Shown: piece after piece, positions 41,561-52,784 of the stretch
How positions within the stretch are numbered: position 1 is the stretch's first letter
Layout: the number at the start of each line of letters is the position of its first letter
NCBI RefSeq assembly: GCF_037176765.1
Contig: NC_090022.1
Coordinates: forward strand, 175,110,117-175,174,116
DNA: 64,000 nucleotides
Reading direction: 5' to 3'
Source of the DNA: Anolis sagrei
Lineage: Eukaryota; Chordata; Lepidosauria; Squamata; Anolidae
The notes under the pieces: generated by a model
The model's database searches: none
What the model saw: the letters and a program-made list of their open reading frames with translations, nothing else
Told to the model about the DNA's origin: nothing
Position numbers and translations under genes: made by a program

Positions 41561-41830
41561 GAGGACTAGTCATTATCGAAGGCCTGAAGAAACCACCAAG
41601 TTTTCAAGTTCTTACGAAAGGAGTGAGGGATGGGGCCAGCCTTATCTCCTTGGGGAGGGCATTCCAGAGACAGGGGTCCACCACTGAGAAGGCCCTTTCC
41701 CTTGTCCCCACCAACCGGGCTTGAGACGGTGGTGGGAGCCAGAGGAGGGCCTCCCCAGTGGATCCTAGTGTCCATGCCAGTTCATAGAGGAAGATGCTAT
41801 CACAGAGATAGGCGGGCCCCGAACCGTTTT
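41561..41830 (-). mobile_element. Second L2 ORF2-end fragment
   Basis: In reverse it gives the same coding region (L2 terminal motif with GGGCATTCCAGAGACAGG and GAGAAGGCCCTTTCCC) but with different divergence. A separate insertion or rearranged part of the neighbouring L2. Confidence 0.6.
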
Positions 41831-42577
41831 TGCCTGTATTTCACTCAAAAAACATGTGGGCAAGCTTTATTGCATGAAGCATGACTACTGTCATTAGCTT
41901 CAGGCAGAAAGTGTGGAAAAATACACAGCCTTTTTTGATCAATTCAGAGAATGCCAAGGAGAAATCCTGGCTATGGTGATAGCAACTGTGGTACAGGTAT
42001 TTCTACCCAGGGAAAACTTTGGGAAACACTGTGACTGTTAAATTGGTATGGAATAAATCCATTTTTTTATTTCTGTGTGCCCTCAGAATATTTGTCTTTC
42101 TGATTAAAGCTCTGGAGAACCTGGTTTAATTTTGGATCACGCCAGAAGGAAGTCACTTTCGCAAAGCTTGATACATTCTGTATTGCAAACAATGGTCGGA
42201 AGGTTGTGGCAGAAAATGTATTTCTTGCATTGCCTGGGAAAAAATATAATCTTTCCAAATTTAACACCTTGCTAGCTAATATATATTATTACAAGTGTTT
42301 GAAGAGTTTATAGCTTGAGGATTCAAATGATTTCAACTCAAAGTGACTAAAAGCAATTTCGTTAGTCAATAATAACTGCATTCTCAGAGTCCCTGAGAAC
42401 TTTGCTATTTTGTAATTCTACCCAATGAAAACGAAGTCCAAAGCCTGTTTTTTTCACCCCACCAAATGTTCCTCTTTATTAACTCAGCAAACCTATAGGT
42501 ACTTTCTTGAGATTACCATGATTCCTAATGAAATTAGTAAGCAGATATTGGCATGGGCATTATCTTATTTTCCATAT
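41831..42577. other. Unassigned intergenic sequence
   Basis: AT-rich; no recognised repeat or gene. Confidence 0.45.
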
Positions 42578-42591
42578 CAGTACTGCTAAAT

Positions 42592-43298
42592 GTATTGTCG
42601 AAGGCTTTCATGGCCGGAATCACTGGGTTGTTGTAGGTTTTTTGGGCTATATGGCCATGGTCTAGAGGCATTCTCTCCTGACGTTTCGCCTGCATCTATG
42701 GCAAGCATCCTCAGAGGTAGTGAGGTCTGTTGGAACTAGGAAAAAGGGTTTATATATCTGTGGAATGACTAGGGTGGGACAAAGGACTCTTGTCTGCTGG
42801 AGCTAGGTGTGAATGTTTCAACTGACCACCTTGATTAGCATATAATGGCCTGACAGTGCCTAGAGCAAACTTTTGTTGAGAAGTGATTAGATGTCCTTGT
42901 TTGTTTCCTCTCTGTTGTTGTGCTGTTGTAATTTTAGAGTTGTTTTAATACTGGCAGCCAGATTTTGTTCATTTTCATGGTTTTCTCCTTTCTGTTGAAA
43001 TTGTCTGAGACATCGAATCACCTCTCAACAAAAGATTTCCCCAGGCACTGCCAGGCCATCAACTGCTAATCAAGGTGGTCAGTTGAAACATGCACACCTA
43101 GCTCCAGCAGACAAGAGTTCTTTGTCCCACCCTGGTCATTCCACAAATATATAAACCCTTTTTTTCCTAGTTCCAACAGACCTCACTACCTCTGAGGATG
43201 CTTTCCATAGATGCATGCGAAACGTCAGGAGAGAATGCCTCTAGAACATGGCCATATAGCCCCCCCCCCCAAAAAAAAAACAAAAACCTACAACAACC
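42592..43298. mobile_element. Penelope-like insertion with tail-to-tail arms
   Basis: Perfect 14-bp TSD CAGTACTGCTAAAT (42578-42591 and 43299-43312). Minus-oriented left arm to about 43003, plus-oriented right arm from about 43008. Both arms share the ATATATAAACCC and GGCAAGCATCCTCAGAGG stretches. A C10A10 run lies in the right arm near 43261-43280. Confidence 0.85.
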
Positions 43299-43382
43299 CA
43301 GTACTGCTAAATCTTGAGCCAAATTAAGAGGATTAAATGCAAGTGAACAGAAACAATTGAACTTACCTTGGTCCATCTAATT

Positions 43383-43495
43383 CTGTGTGTCCCAAACTCT
43401 GGTCTTCCAGATGTTTGGGACTTCAGCACCCAGAATGATCATTAGCCAAGGAAGCTGATGCTTCTGGGAATTGAAATCGAAAATACCTGGAAGAG
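43383..43495. mobile_element. Small palindromic hAT-like MITE
   Basis: TCTTCCAGATGTTTGGGACTTC and GCTTCTGGGAATTGAAATCG, then ACCTGGAAGAG. Resembles the 63183-63316 element in style but diverged. Confidence 0.45.
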
Positions 43496-43699
43496 TTTAA
43501 GAATTGTTGATCTGGCTCAACCAGACGGTCCACTGTTACTGATAGTGTTTCTCCAAATTTCCTTTTAAAGGCCCCTGTCTGGGAATGCAGGATAATTGAG
43601 CTTAAAAATAGGTTTACTCGTGAATTTTAACTGATTAACCAGGTTAAAAAAAAAAACATTTCGGGGGAGGAGTTGAATCCCCCACCCCCACCCCAGCAG

Positions 43700-44046
43700 G
43701 TATTCTTCCAGTGAGCAAAATGGGAATTTCAGCAGGCTTTTTCATGCTTGAATTACAATTACAAGTTGTACCTACTGAAATGCTATTTTCTATGCATTTT
43801 TGAAATGGTTTCAGAGTCCATTTCCCATTTGAATCAGGTCGACTGGAGTACACGAACCCCAATACACGATCTCGGTACACAACCCCAATATATTTTGTGT
43901 ACTGGGGTCAACCTGATTCAAATGGGAAATGGACTCTGAAACAATTTTAGAAATGCATAGAAAAGAGCATTTCAGTAGGTTCAAATTTTAATTTGTAGCA
44001 TGAAAAAAGCCTGCTGAAATTCCCATTTCGCTCTCTGGCAGAATAT
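43700..44046. mobile_element. Long-arm foldback element
   Basis: Arms of about 150 bp: 43701-43850 and about 43895-44046. Examples: GGGAATTTCAGCAGGC faces GCCTGCTGAAATTCCC, and CCCATTTGAATCAGGT faces ACCTGATTCAAATGGG. The spacer contains tandem-like pieces with AACCCCAATA. The arms are about 90% alike. No TSD resolved. Confidence 0.75.
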
Positions 44047-44680
44047 TACAAATGGAAAATATTACAAATGTCATATGAGAAATAGATTAATTCGTTTATG
44101 AATCCAAAATACCCAATGCAACTGAAACTTCCTGTTGTATCTCTACCTGGTTTATCAGTCAAGTTGATAATCTTGTGTTACTTCTCAGAACAAATACCAG
44201 TTTTGTGGAAATCTTTATTAAGTCTGTTGTTTAGAAGAAGAATAAATATCAAATGTTTTCACATATTTAATGTCATTCCCAGTTTGTCTTTTAGATAAGA
44301 ATGGAATGTTTCTCTCATTTTAATTCAGGAAAAATTGTATCTCAGCTATCAAAAAATCTGGAAATTGCTGGACTAGTTAATATAAGCTATGGGAAGGGAA
44401 GAAGCAGGTTTAAAAATTATTCTGAAGTGGAGATGTATCTGATAGATATTAATTCCTAAACCCTACCATTACTTGGTCCTATGCTCTGTGACGCAATCCC
44501 CATTTTAGTTATGGCACATCTACACTAATCACTTAGGTCAGTTTGAAACTAGTATTGAAAATGTGGTTTTGCTGTGTAGATGATCAGATCTTTGTAAATA
44601 CTGGAATTATTTTGTGGCCCAGACATGGCCCTCACAAACAGACCTACATATCACTATGGTTAACAGCAGCATGATGCTCT
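44047..44680. other. Unassigned intergenic sequence
   Basis: AT-rich, no recognised repeat or gene. Confidence 0.4.
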
Positions 44681-44682
44681 AT

Positions 44683-45560
44683 TTATTTATAGTATTTATA
44701 TTCTGCCCTTCTCACCCTGCAGGGGACTCAATGTACACATATATGTCAAACATTCAATGCCAAAGACACACAACAGATATAGACAGACAGTAAGAGGCTA
44801 TCTAACTTTTCTGGCCACCAGGGGAGCTGCTTTATCGTCCATCTGCGACACTGATGAAGTACTTCCACATTTCCCTCATGCTTTTTGCTGGAGTACTTTG
44901 CTGGAGTCTTTTTTATGACCTCGTAAATTAGTTAAATTAGCCTCCCCACACATAGGTGGTACCTAATTTTCCTACTTGACAGATGCAACTGTCTTTCAGG
45001 TTGCAAAGGTCGACAACAAGCTACACAATTGGTCAGATGCTCACTCCGACCCGGGTTGGCTTTGAACTCATGACCTTTTGGTCAGAAGCAGGGGCGGCTC
45101 ATCCATTATGCAAAGTAAGCGGTCGCAGTACACTTTGTTTGTGCCAGGGGCGCAGAGGCGCCTCTGTAAATGCCCCTCGACCACCACTTGAGGAGCGCCC
45201 CCCTCGGCTCACAAAAGCCCTAGCAGTCTGGGGGAAGCCTCAGCAACCTATTACGCAAAGTAAGCATTTGCAGTATAGTTGATTGTGCCCAGGGGCACTC
45301 TTGAGGCGCTCTTGGGGGGAAATAGACCTTGACATATGCGAGTTGTAGTTACTGGGATGTATAGTTCACCTACAATCAAAGAGCATTCTGAACTCCACCA
45401 ATGATGGAATTGAACCAAATATGGCACACAGTACTCCCACAACGAACAGAAAATATATATCAGTGATTGGTTGGGGGGGAGGCGCCAAAATACTGTTTGC
45501 TTACCATTGAAAATTACCTAGGGCCGCCTCTGGTCAGAAGTGATCTTAATGCAGCTGCTA
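44683..45560 (-). mobile_element. tRNA-derived SINE with LINE-like tail, split by a hAT
   Basis: Same family as 26327-26800, reverse orientation: TTCTCACCCTGCAGGGGACT tail, GGCTTTGAACTCATGACC box B complement. Parts 44683-45088 and about 45541-45560. Confidence 0.75.
45089..45532. mobile_element. hAT (CAGRGGCGGC ends), copy 2
   Basis: Ends CAGGGGCGGCTCATCC and CTAGGGCCGCCTCTG, with a perfect 8-bp TSD GTCAGAAG (45081-45088 and 45533-45540). Opposite orientation to copy 1. Carries the shared module in reverse (GAGTTGTAGTTACTGGGATG), plus a tandem extra piece near 45110-45250. Confidence 0.9.
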
Positions 45561-46085
45561 GATGATTAATTCACTCTTGACTAGTTGTGCTTCTTTGACA
45601 TGTTTTCAATAAATTTGCTAGTTAGTAGAATGAAATAGTAGCAGGTACTGAAAGGGTCTTTGAGTGAAATTAACAATAGCTAAGCAAGGGGCTTTGAATG
45701 AAATTAGCAGCAAAGAAGAAAATGGTTTAAAAACAAGAGGTGACATGTAGAGGTCATACAAAGTCCGAGCTTACATAGGAAGTTGGGTTGTGGTTAAGCA
45801 CAGAGTCTGCAGGTGCAAGAAGGTACTTTCCATCAAAAGGTCAAGGGAGGGGGGCTGGAAAGAGAGTACTTTCCATGACCAAAAAACCCTTGTATTACCT
45901 GAGTATAAAGGTTTGCAAAAGCCGAGGAGGGGGGCGGCAGTCTGTGGAAGCACATACAGAAGTACTGTCTGTCTGCATCATGCTGATCAGCTTGAATAAA
46001 ATGTGTCTTACATGAACCTACTGGACTCTGCGGATTTCTTCAGTAAGGGACCCCGCACCCTAAACCCGTGATCCCTTATAGTACA
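45560..46085 (+). repeat. Possible solo LTR fossil
   Basis: Order of signals is LTR-like: GAGTATAAAGG promoter box near 45901, polyadenylation signal GAATAAAATG near 45993, then a short downstream segment. No internal region attached. Exact ends and TSD not resolved; family and age not determined. Confidence 0.4.
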
Positions 46086-46887
46086 ATACAAAACAGTTCA
46101 CTGGTGAGGCAGATACTGGCAAATATACCTTGCAGTTATTTTGTTGTACATTGCTTTCAAAAGTCTAATTGGGCATCATTCGGTGCTAAAAACTAACTTT
46201 TGAACACTTTTAAGGTGAAAGATTTCATGCAATAACATATTTTTCTCATATGTATTTACAAGTTTTGCTGTACGTGTTGTCCATCAGCATAAATAAAAGT
46301 AGGAATGGCAATAAATCACAAAGACAAAACAAAAAGCTGTTATGATGAAAGGATAATGAACTGTGTCTGATAAAATCATTAATTTCAGTTGAATGGAGAA
46401 AACAAAAGTCAACATTTTAGAAAGCCAATTTCAACATGCTACATTGCCCGTTTTCTCATGTTGGATTACTGGGCACACTTTTGCAATGTGGAAGGTCTAG
46501 GCTCTGTTTTTGGAGATAGTGTGAAGCTGCATTAAATGGTCAGTACAGAGGAGGCTTTAGACACCACATAGGTACTATAAAGGAAGAAACAGGATTCCCT
46601 AACCTTTGAACAGAAGGAGACATTTTTGCAGTGGGGCATAGTGCACTTAACATAACATAACCTATTTCTACTTCACTATAAAAAATAGTGCTACGCAGTT
46701 TGGGTCCAGGCTATTTGAAGGACCTTACTGCCTTGAAGTTAGTACTTTGAGATCTTCAAGAGAGAGACTCTTTTCTCTGTCCTACTACTCTCTCAGGCTG
46801 TTTGATGAGAACAAGGGAAAGGGGCTTTTCATTAGCTACTCCCAGACTTTGGGACTTCCTTGCTCACCTTCCAGCAGGAAATAAAAC
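46086..46887. other. Unassigned intergenic sequence
   Basis: No recognised repeat or gene. Confidence 0.45.
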
Positions 46888-47195
46888 ATACATTGTCCAA
46901 GGCTTTCAGGGATGGAATCACTAGGGCTCCTTCGACACAGCTGAATAAAATCCCACATTATCTGCTTAGGACTGGGATATATAGCAGTGTGGATTCAGAC
47001 AACCCAGTTCAAAGCAGATATTGTGGGATTTTCTACGTTGATATTCTGGGTTATATGACTGTGTGGAAGGGCCCTAGGTTGCTGTGAATTATTCGGGCTG
47101 TATAGCCATGTTCCAATAGTATTCTCTCCTAACATCTTGCCTGCATCTGTGGCTGGCATCTTCTGAGGTTCTGTTGGCAGTGAGGCAAGTGGAGT
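46888..47195 (-). mobile_element. Penelope-like fragment split by a family A MITE
   Basis: PLE parts 46888-46923 and 47078-47195 (GGCTTTCAGGGATGGAATCA, GCCATGTTCCAATAG). The MITE (46924-47077, GGGCTCCTTCGACACAGC to GTGTGGAAGGGCC) is flanked by CTA, a 3-bp TSD candidate. Confidence 0.65.
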
Positions 47196-47233
47196 GTGTT
47201 TGTGTGTGTGTGTGTATACACACACACACACAC
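47196..47233. repeat. (TG)n/(CA)n microsatellite
   Basis: GTGTGTGTGTATACACACACAC-type alternation, hence palindromic. Confidence 0.8.
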
Positions 47234-48085
47234 AAGCCGTCCCCTGCCACGCGTTGCTGTGGCCCCGTCTGGTGATCTGGAAAATAAAGTGTTGGTTTCT
47301 AATATATGTAATTTCTTGATGCTTGTGGGTAAACAGTATTTCTTACTATTTATTTGTCAGTGTTGATGTGGAGATTGTCTGGTTTGCCTGCTCTGGAACA
47401 TGTAACATATAATTGTCCTTCTTTAGGGGTCCCTTTCAAATCTATGATACTATATCTGTGATATATACATGTGTATGTGTGAATCATATCTATCTATCTA
47501 TATCTATGGCTGGCTGACTCTTTGTCAGGAGGGCTTTGATTACGTTTTCTTGTCCTGGTGAAGGGAGTTGGACTGGATGGCCTTAAGTATTTTCTGTTGG
47601 TCATGGGGGTTCTGTGTGGGAAGTTTGTCCCAATTCTGTCATTGATAGATTTCAGATTGTAGGTGTACTATAAATCCCAGCAACTACAACTCCCAAATGT
47701 TAAGGTCTATTTTCCCCAAATTCCATCAGTGTTCACATTTGGGAATATTGAGTATTCGTGCCAAGTTTGATCCAGACCATAATTGTTTGAGTCCATAGTG
47801 CTCTCTGGATATAGATGAACTACAACTCCCAAACTTGAGGTCAAGGCCCACCAAACCCTTTCAGTATTTTCTTTTGGTCATGGGAGTCCTGTGTGCCAAG
47901 TTTGGTTCAATTCCATCATTGGTGGAGTTCGGAATGCTCTTTGATTATAGGTGAACTATAAATCCCAAAAAATCCCAAATGACAAAATCATAATATTTTG
48001 AGTGATGGTCACTCCTTGTGTTATGAGATGTTTTGTTGCCAAAATTTGATTTTGTTCATTGGTTCTTTCGTTTTTAAGGTACTCA
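47234..48085 (+). mobile_element. 'AGCCGTCCCC' repeat with shared module
   Basis: AAGCCGTCCCCTGCCACGCG start, GGTGAACTATAAATCCC modules, CACTCCTTGTGTTATGAG end. The terminal TTATTTATATAGAT is degraded and followed by (GATA)n. Confidence 0.6.
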
Positions 48086-48101
48086 TTACGCACAGAGTAT
48101 T

Positions 48102-48102
48102 T

Positions 48103-48147
<45 letters not shown>

Positions 48148-48182
48148 CAGACAGACACACACACACACACACACACACACAC
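48102..48182. repeat. (GATA)n-(CA)n compound microsatellite
   Basis: About eleven GATA units, then GACA units, then about 14 CA units. Confidence 0.9.
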
Positions 48183-48562
48183 ATCTGGAATGTCCAGGGT
48201 GGGAGAAAGAACCCTTGTCTGTTTAAAGAATGTGTGAATGCTGTAATTAGTAAGCTTGATTTAGCATTTGAGTAGTCAGGAGAGAATGCCTCTAGAACAT
48301 GGCCATATAGGCCGAAAAAACCTACAACACCCCAGTGATTCCGGTCATGAAAGCCTTTGACAATATATTGAAAAGTCATTCATAACATCCATGTACCTGT
48401 GGATTACAGTGGCTTCTCTGTGTAGTCTGACATAATGGCTATCAGAGTGGTTCGGAATTTCTGTGTTCTCAAATAATATTTGGTATCCTGGTTGGTTTAT
48501 AACGTGCTCTGCTATCGTTGACTTCTCTGATTGAATTAGTCTGCAGTGTTTACAAAATGGAA
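48183..48562. mobile_element. Penelope-like fragments
   Basis: 48183-48263 and 48385-48562 are PLE body pieces (CTCAAATAATATTTGGTATC, GACTTCTCTGATTGAATTAG). 48264-48372 is a plus-oriented 3' end with the long outer extension GTGATTCCGGTCATGAAAGCC, the reverse of the orientation in most copies here. Confidence 0.6.
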
Positions 48563-48748
48563 AAAAGGAGGAATGAGAGATTTCTGAAAGTGTGCCTGAC
48601 TTGGATTCTCCCGCATCATATCTAGCCTTGCTCTCTCAGAGTAGAATATGTGAGTGAGATGATTTAGTATGGTGAAGGCCTAAAATACTATAGCTTCCAA
48701 ATCCCATTGATTTGAAAGCTAGGCAGGTTAGTACTTGAATGGATTTTT

Positions 48749-49016
48749 TTTTTGTCGTAACAGGAGTGGCTTGAGAAACTGCAAGTCGCTTCTGGTGTGA
48801 GAGAATTGGCCGTCTGCAAGGACGTTGCCCAGGGGACGCCCGGATGTTTTGATGTTTTATCATCCTTGTGGGAGGCTTTTCTCATGTCCCCGCATGAGGA
48901 GCTAGAGCTGATAGAGGGAGCTCCTCCGCGCTCTCCCCGGATTTGAACCTGCAACCTGTCAGTCTTCAGTCCTGCCGGCACAGGGGTTTAACCCACTGCG
49001 CCACCAGGGGCTCCAG
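48749..49016 (-). mobile_element. tRNA-derived SINE (GGAGCCCCTGGTGGCGC family), full copy
   Basis: Reverse of 39250-39519. TTGAATGGA occurs on both sides (48736-48744 and 49018-49026), a TSD. Box B and head at the high-coordinate end are intact. Confidence 0.88.
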
Positions 49017-49026
49017 TTTGAATGGA

Positions 49027-49380
49027 TGAATACCAGGTACTGTAGGTTTTAGTCTACAGAGGTAGGAATTGACACAATCATTGCAGAATTCCTTGCCTAA
49101 GAAAGCTCTATAAAATTAATGAGGTTGCCCCAAGCTGATAAGCAACTTGAAGAGACAAACACACCATACCAGCTTTCAGACTCAGCTGAATTTAGCAGAA
49201 AGGGGGCACAATTTTTTTCACTGCATATTAGTTGCACCCCACTTTTCAACCAAAAAATGGAATAAAAGTGTGACTATTGTGCAATGAAATATGGTATATA
49301 CATTTAGGATGGTGTATTAAAAACTCCAAAACATATAACTTATGCTAGAACTGGATCAGGAACGTTTCATTTCTTTTCTT
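49027..49380. other. Unassigned intergenic sequence
   Basis: No recognised repeat or gene. Confidence 0.4.
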
Positions 49381-49530
49381 GTTGTTACTGTTGTTGTACA
49401 CCTTCAAATTATTTCTGACTCTATCAGAATTTGATCGGAAAGATTTGTGTTTGCCTTCTGAGGGTGAGAGGATGTAACTTGCCTAAGGTCACCCAGTGGA
49501 TTTCCATGGCCAATGAATTATTAAAACTCT
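49381..49530 (-). mobile_element. MIR-like SINE, partial
   Basis: TTGTTGTACACCTTCAAATT, GAGAGGATGTAACTTGCC and AAGGTCACCCAGTGGATTTC; the last is the conserved core also seen in MIR-type SINEs. Confidence 0.55.
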
Positions 49531-50456
49531 GGTTTCCCAGTAAACTACAGCCAGGTTTTGGGTTATTGGAAATTTTTGAATACAATCCTGAAATTCCTGA
49601 TCAAGTGTGTTGAAGTGGGTGTTGCGCTGGAATTCACTATGAACAATGTTGTGACACTGTTACATAGTACACAATGGCCGTATAAGATTTTGGTGCTTAT
49701 TTTTCCTCTTACAAATTTTTGACACTGAAAGTACAAGAAGAGTGATTTTTTTTCAGACACAGAATGATGCTTTCCTGAAGACTGGGGGATAATGTCTTCA
49801 ATAAAAATTCTGATATACTTGAATAGTTTTCAAAACATGAGCAATCCATAAAAATTAGGAACATGTAGCAGCCTATGCTCACAAATCCATCGCAGCATGG
49901 ATCCACAGAGAACACTTTTTAAAAACATATTTTACAACAACACATTTCATGTTCATTGTATACACATTAAAACATATTTTACAAGGCAGGTCACAAAGGC
50001 TGCCTGAACACCCTCTTGCTATGACTCCATATGGATTTTCTGGGTTTAAATCACACAGTGTCTAAAGTAGCTTCCTCTGAAATGATAGCCTTATACCCCC
50101 ACTTGCACAAACCTTTGTGAAACATGAGCTATCTCTATAAATCTTCACAATGCTGAATACTCTGTACCTCTACAATAATTAATTTAATCATTACCCCATT
50201 TCATAGCTAATTCAGATGCACTATGGTTACATCTGTATGGAATTGAAATGGGGTCATGCCAAAGCAAGACAGTGGTTTCTACATACCAAGACAGAGATAG
50301 TCAACTTGGGGTCCTACAGATGATGTTGAAAATGCAACTCTTACTAGCCAGGACAGCATAGCTAATAGTGAGAGATTATGGGAGTTGCGGTTTGACAACA
50401 CCATGTGGTATTGTAGTTTGTAGTCATAGGTTGGAATCAATTTGAAGGCATACAAG
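49531..50456. other. Unassigned intergenic sequence
   Basis: No recognised repeat or gene. Confidence 0.45.
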
Positions 50457-50628
50457 AAGAGAGCGGAACTGGTTTTTAATTGGTTTTAATGTATATTTTG
50501 TGTTAATAGTTTATGCCTATGTTTTATGTTTCATATTGTATGTCTCTTGTATTATTTTGCATATGTGGAAACTGCTCTGAGTACCCTAGGGGAGATAGGG
50601 TGGTATATAAATAAAGTTTTTTATTATT
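50457..50628 (+). mobile_element. L2-type LINE tail
   Basis: GTCTCTTGTATTATTTTGCA, CTGCTCTGAGTACCCTAGGG, GGTGGTATATAAATAAAG, (TTA)n. Confidence 0.7.
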
Positions 50629-50846
50629 GTCGAAGGCTTTCATGGCTGGAATCACTGGGTTGCTGTAGGTTTTTTTCCGGGCTGTATGGTCATGGTCTAG
50701 AGGCATTCTCTCCTGACGTTTCGCCTGCATCTATGGCAAGCATCCTCAGAGGTAATGAGGTCACTACCTCACTACCTCTGAGGATGCTTGCCATAGATGC
50801 CTCTAGACCATGGCCATATAGCCCAAAAATAACCTACAACAACCCA
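50629..50846. mobile_element. Penelope-derived palindromic insertion
   Basis: Minus-oriented left arm with GGCTTTCATGGCTGGAATCA; plus-oriented right arm ending ACCTACAACAACCCA. The mirror axis is near 50763. The TSD is blurred by the flanking TTATT and GTT repeats. Confidence 0.75.
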
Positions 50847-50859
50847 ATGTTGTTATTGT

Positions 50860-51325
50860 TGTTGTTGTTATTATTATTATTTGAAACACAACAAGATGAG
50901 TCCACAGCGGACAAGATCACTCTGCTGGTTGTTGTATTGGATCATATGTTGGACACTTCCTAAGTGTCTAGGACTGTGTGACGTATTGGTGAATAATGCG
51001 TGCAGATCCCAGTAAGGTGGCCTTCTGCACCTGGCAGATGGTGATTTTGTCAGTGCCGATTGTGTTTAAGTGCAGGCCAAGGTCTTTAGGCAGTGCACCC
51101 AGTGTACCGATCACCACTGGGACCACCTTTACTGGGTTGTGCCAGAGTCATATCGTGTCAGCTTTTCCAGTTGTTTCTCTTCAATCCTGCTGTTGCCTGG
51201 GATTGCAACATTGACGATCCATACTTTGTTTTTTTAACATGATTGTGAGGTTATTATTATTATTATTTGAAACACAACAGGTCAGGAGTATTGTGCTCCA
51301 AAACTCTGTCTGTCTGGATTCAATT
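50860..51325 (-). mobile_element. R4-like non-LTR retrotransposon C-terminus, two pieces
   Basis: The minus strand (51160-50968) encodes VVPVVIGTLGALPKDLGLHL, TIGTDKITICQVQKATLLGS and ARIIHQYVTQS before a TAG stop. The VPVVIGxLG...LLGxARI(I/L) pattern is the end of R2/R4-group ORFs. The tail has GTGTTTCAAATAATAAT. A second tail piece lies at 51252-51325. Confidence 0.65.
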
Positions 51326-51327
51326 AT

Positions 51328-51334
51328 TATTATT

Positions 51335-51365
<31 letters not shown>

Positions 51366-51366
51366 T
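51328..51366. repeat. (AAT)n microsatellite
   Basis: About ten AAT units following TTA units. Confidence 0.85.
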
Positions 51367-52134
51367 TACAACATGCTCATGCAGCCCATTCTGATGCGTG
51401 AGCTACAGTATGTCTGTAGGAAGGCTATGCTGAGCCTGAGAGTTCCCTCTTACCATTTTTATATTAACATTGAAAGTATACAGACTTCATACAATATGTG
51501 TTATCGTGGAAAGGTGGAGGTTCAAGCAGGGATTGTTTTTCTCCTGATGTGAATAGAGGTGTTATAAGTATATAAGAATGTTATTATTATTATTTTTTAT
51601 CTCAGGTGAGTTCTTCACAAGGAGGTGAGAAAATAGTAGCTTGATATGGGAGGATGCACAGTAGGAATCCCCCAAGATTAATGGCTCAGGATGGATGACT
51701 ACATGGGATGAGTAATGCAAGGTTGGTTAGGAACTATAAGAACAAAAAGATCCAATTGTTGTTGGTTTTTGCCCATGACGGAGCTCCTACAACACACACA
51801 CATACAGAACAGCTGCCTGATAGCCCAAAATACACAGATGAAGCTTTTCCTAGTTCACAAAGGGAGAAAAGATCCGCATGTACAACAACTTACTGGTAGG
51901 GGTATATACACATATAAGAACACTAAAAAAATGAGAACTATGTGTAATGATCAGGGTCTGAATGGAAAAGCACCAGGAGTTTCACATAGATGGAAGATGG
52001 AGATACAGATAGATATGGACATAAATACATATACATAGATACAGAGACTATGTAGGTTAAGTATTTCTTATTCAAAATGTTTTGGATTTTGATTGGTTTT
52101 GGATTTTTTAATTTCTATATTTGCATATTAATAC
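51367..52134. other. Unassigned intergenic sequence
   Basis: Short purine-rich and (CATA)n stretches near 51900-52050; no gene. Confidence 0.4.
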
Positions 52135-52706
52135 ACTAGCTGTCTCCTACCACACATTGCTGTGGCCCACATGGCTGTTCTGTGTGGGAGGTTTGACCCA
52201 ATTCTATCGTTGGTGGGGCTCAGAATGCTCTGTGATTGCAGGTGAACTATAAATCTCAGCAACTACAACTCCCAAATGTCAAGATTCTATTTTCCCCAAA
52301 CTCCACCAGTGTTCACATTTGGGCATATTGAGTATTTGTAAAGAGTTTGGTCCAGAACCATTATTGTTTGAGTCCACAGTGATCTCTGGATGTAGGTGAA
52401 CTACAACTCCAAAACCAAAGGACACTGCCCACCAAACCCTTCCAGTTTTTTTGGTGATCATGGGAGAACTGTGTGCCAAGTTTGGTTCAATTCCATCGTT
52501 GGTGGGGTTCAGAATGCTCTTTGATTGCAGGTGAACTATAAATCCTAGCAACTACAACTCCCAAATGACAAAATCGATTTTTTTGAGTGAAGGACATACA
52601 TTGGGTTGTTAGGTGTCTTGTGTCCAAATTTGGTGTCAATTCGTCCAGTGGTTTTTGAGTTCTGTTAATCCCACAAACGAACATTACATTTTTATTTATA
52701 TAGATA
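52135..52706 (+). mobile_element. 'AGCCGTCCCC' repeat with shared module
   Basis: AGCTGTCTCCTACCACACATTG start, two modules (AACTACAACTCCCAAATG), and a well-kept end: GTCAATTCGTCCAGTGG, CCCACAAACGAACATTAC, TTTATTTATATAGAT. Confidence 0.65.
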
Positions 52707-52784
52707 ATGTGCTATCTTGGAGATGTGACACAAACCTAAACATAAAATTATTTGTGTTAATATACACCTTATACACGTAACCTA

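Noticed and set aside
44983-45282. 99-codon ORF spanning 44983-45282
   Set aside because: It reads through a SINE into a hAT element and joins unrelated repeat sequence.
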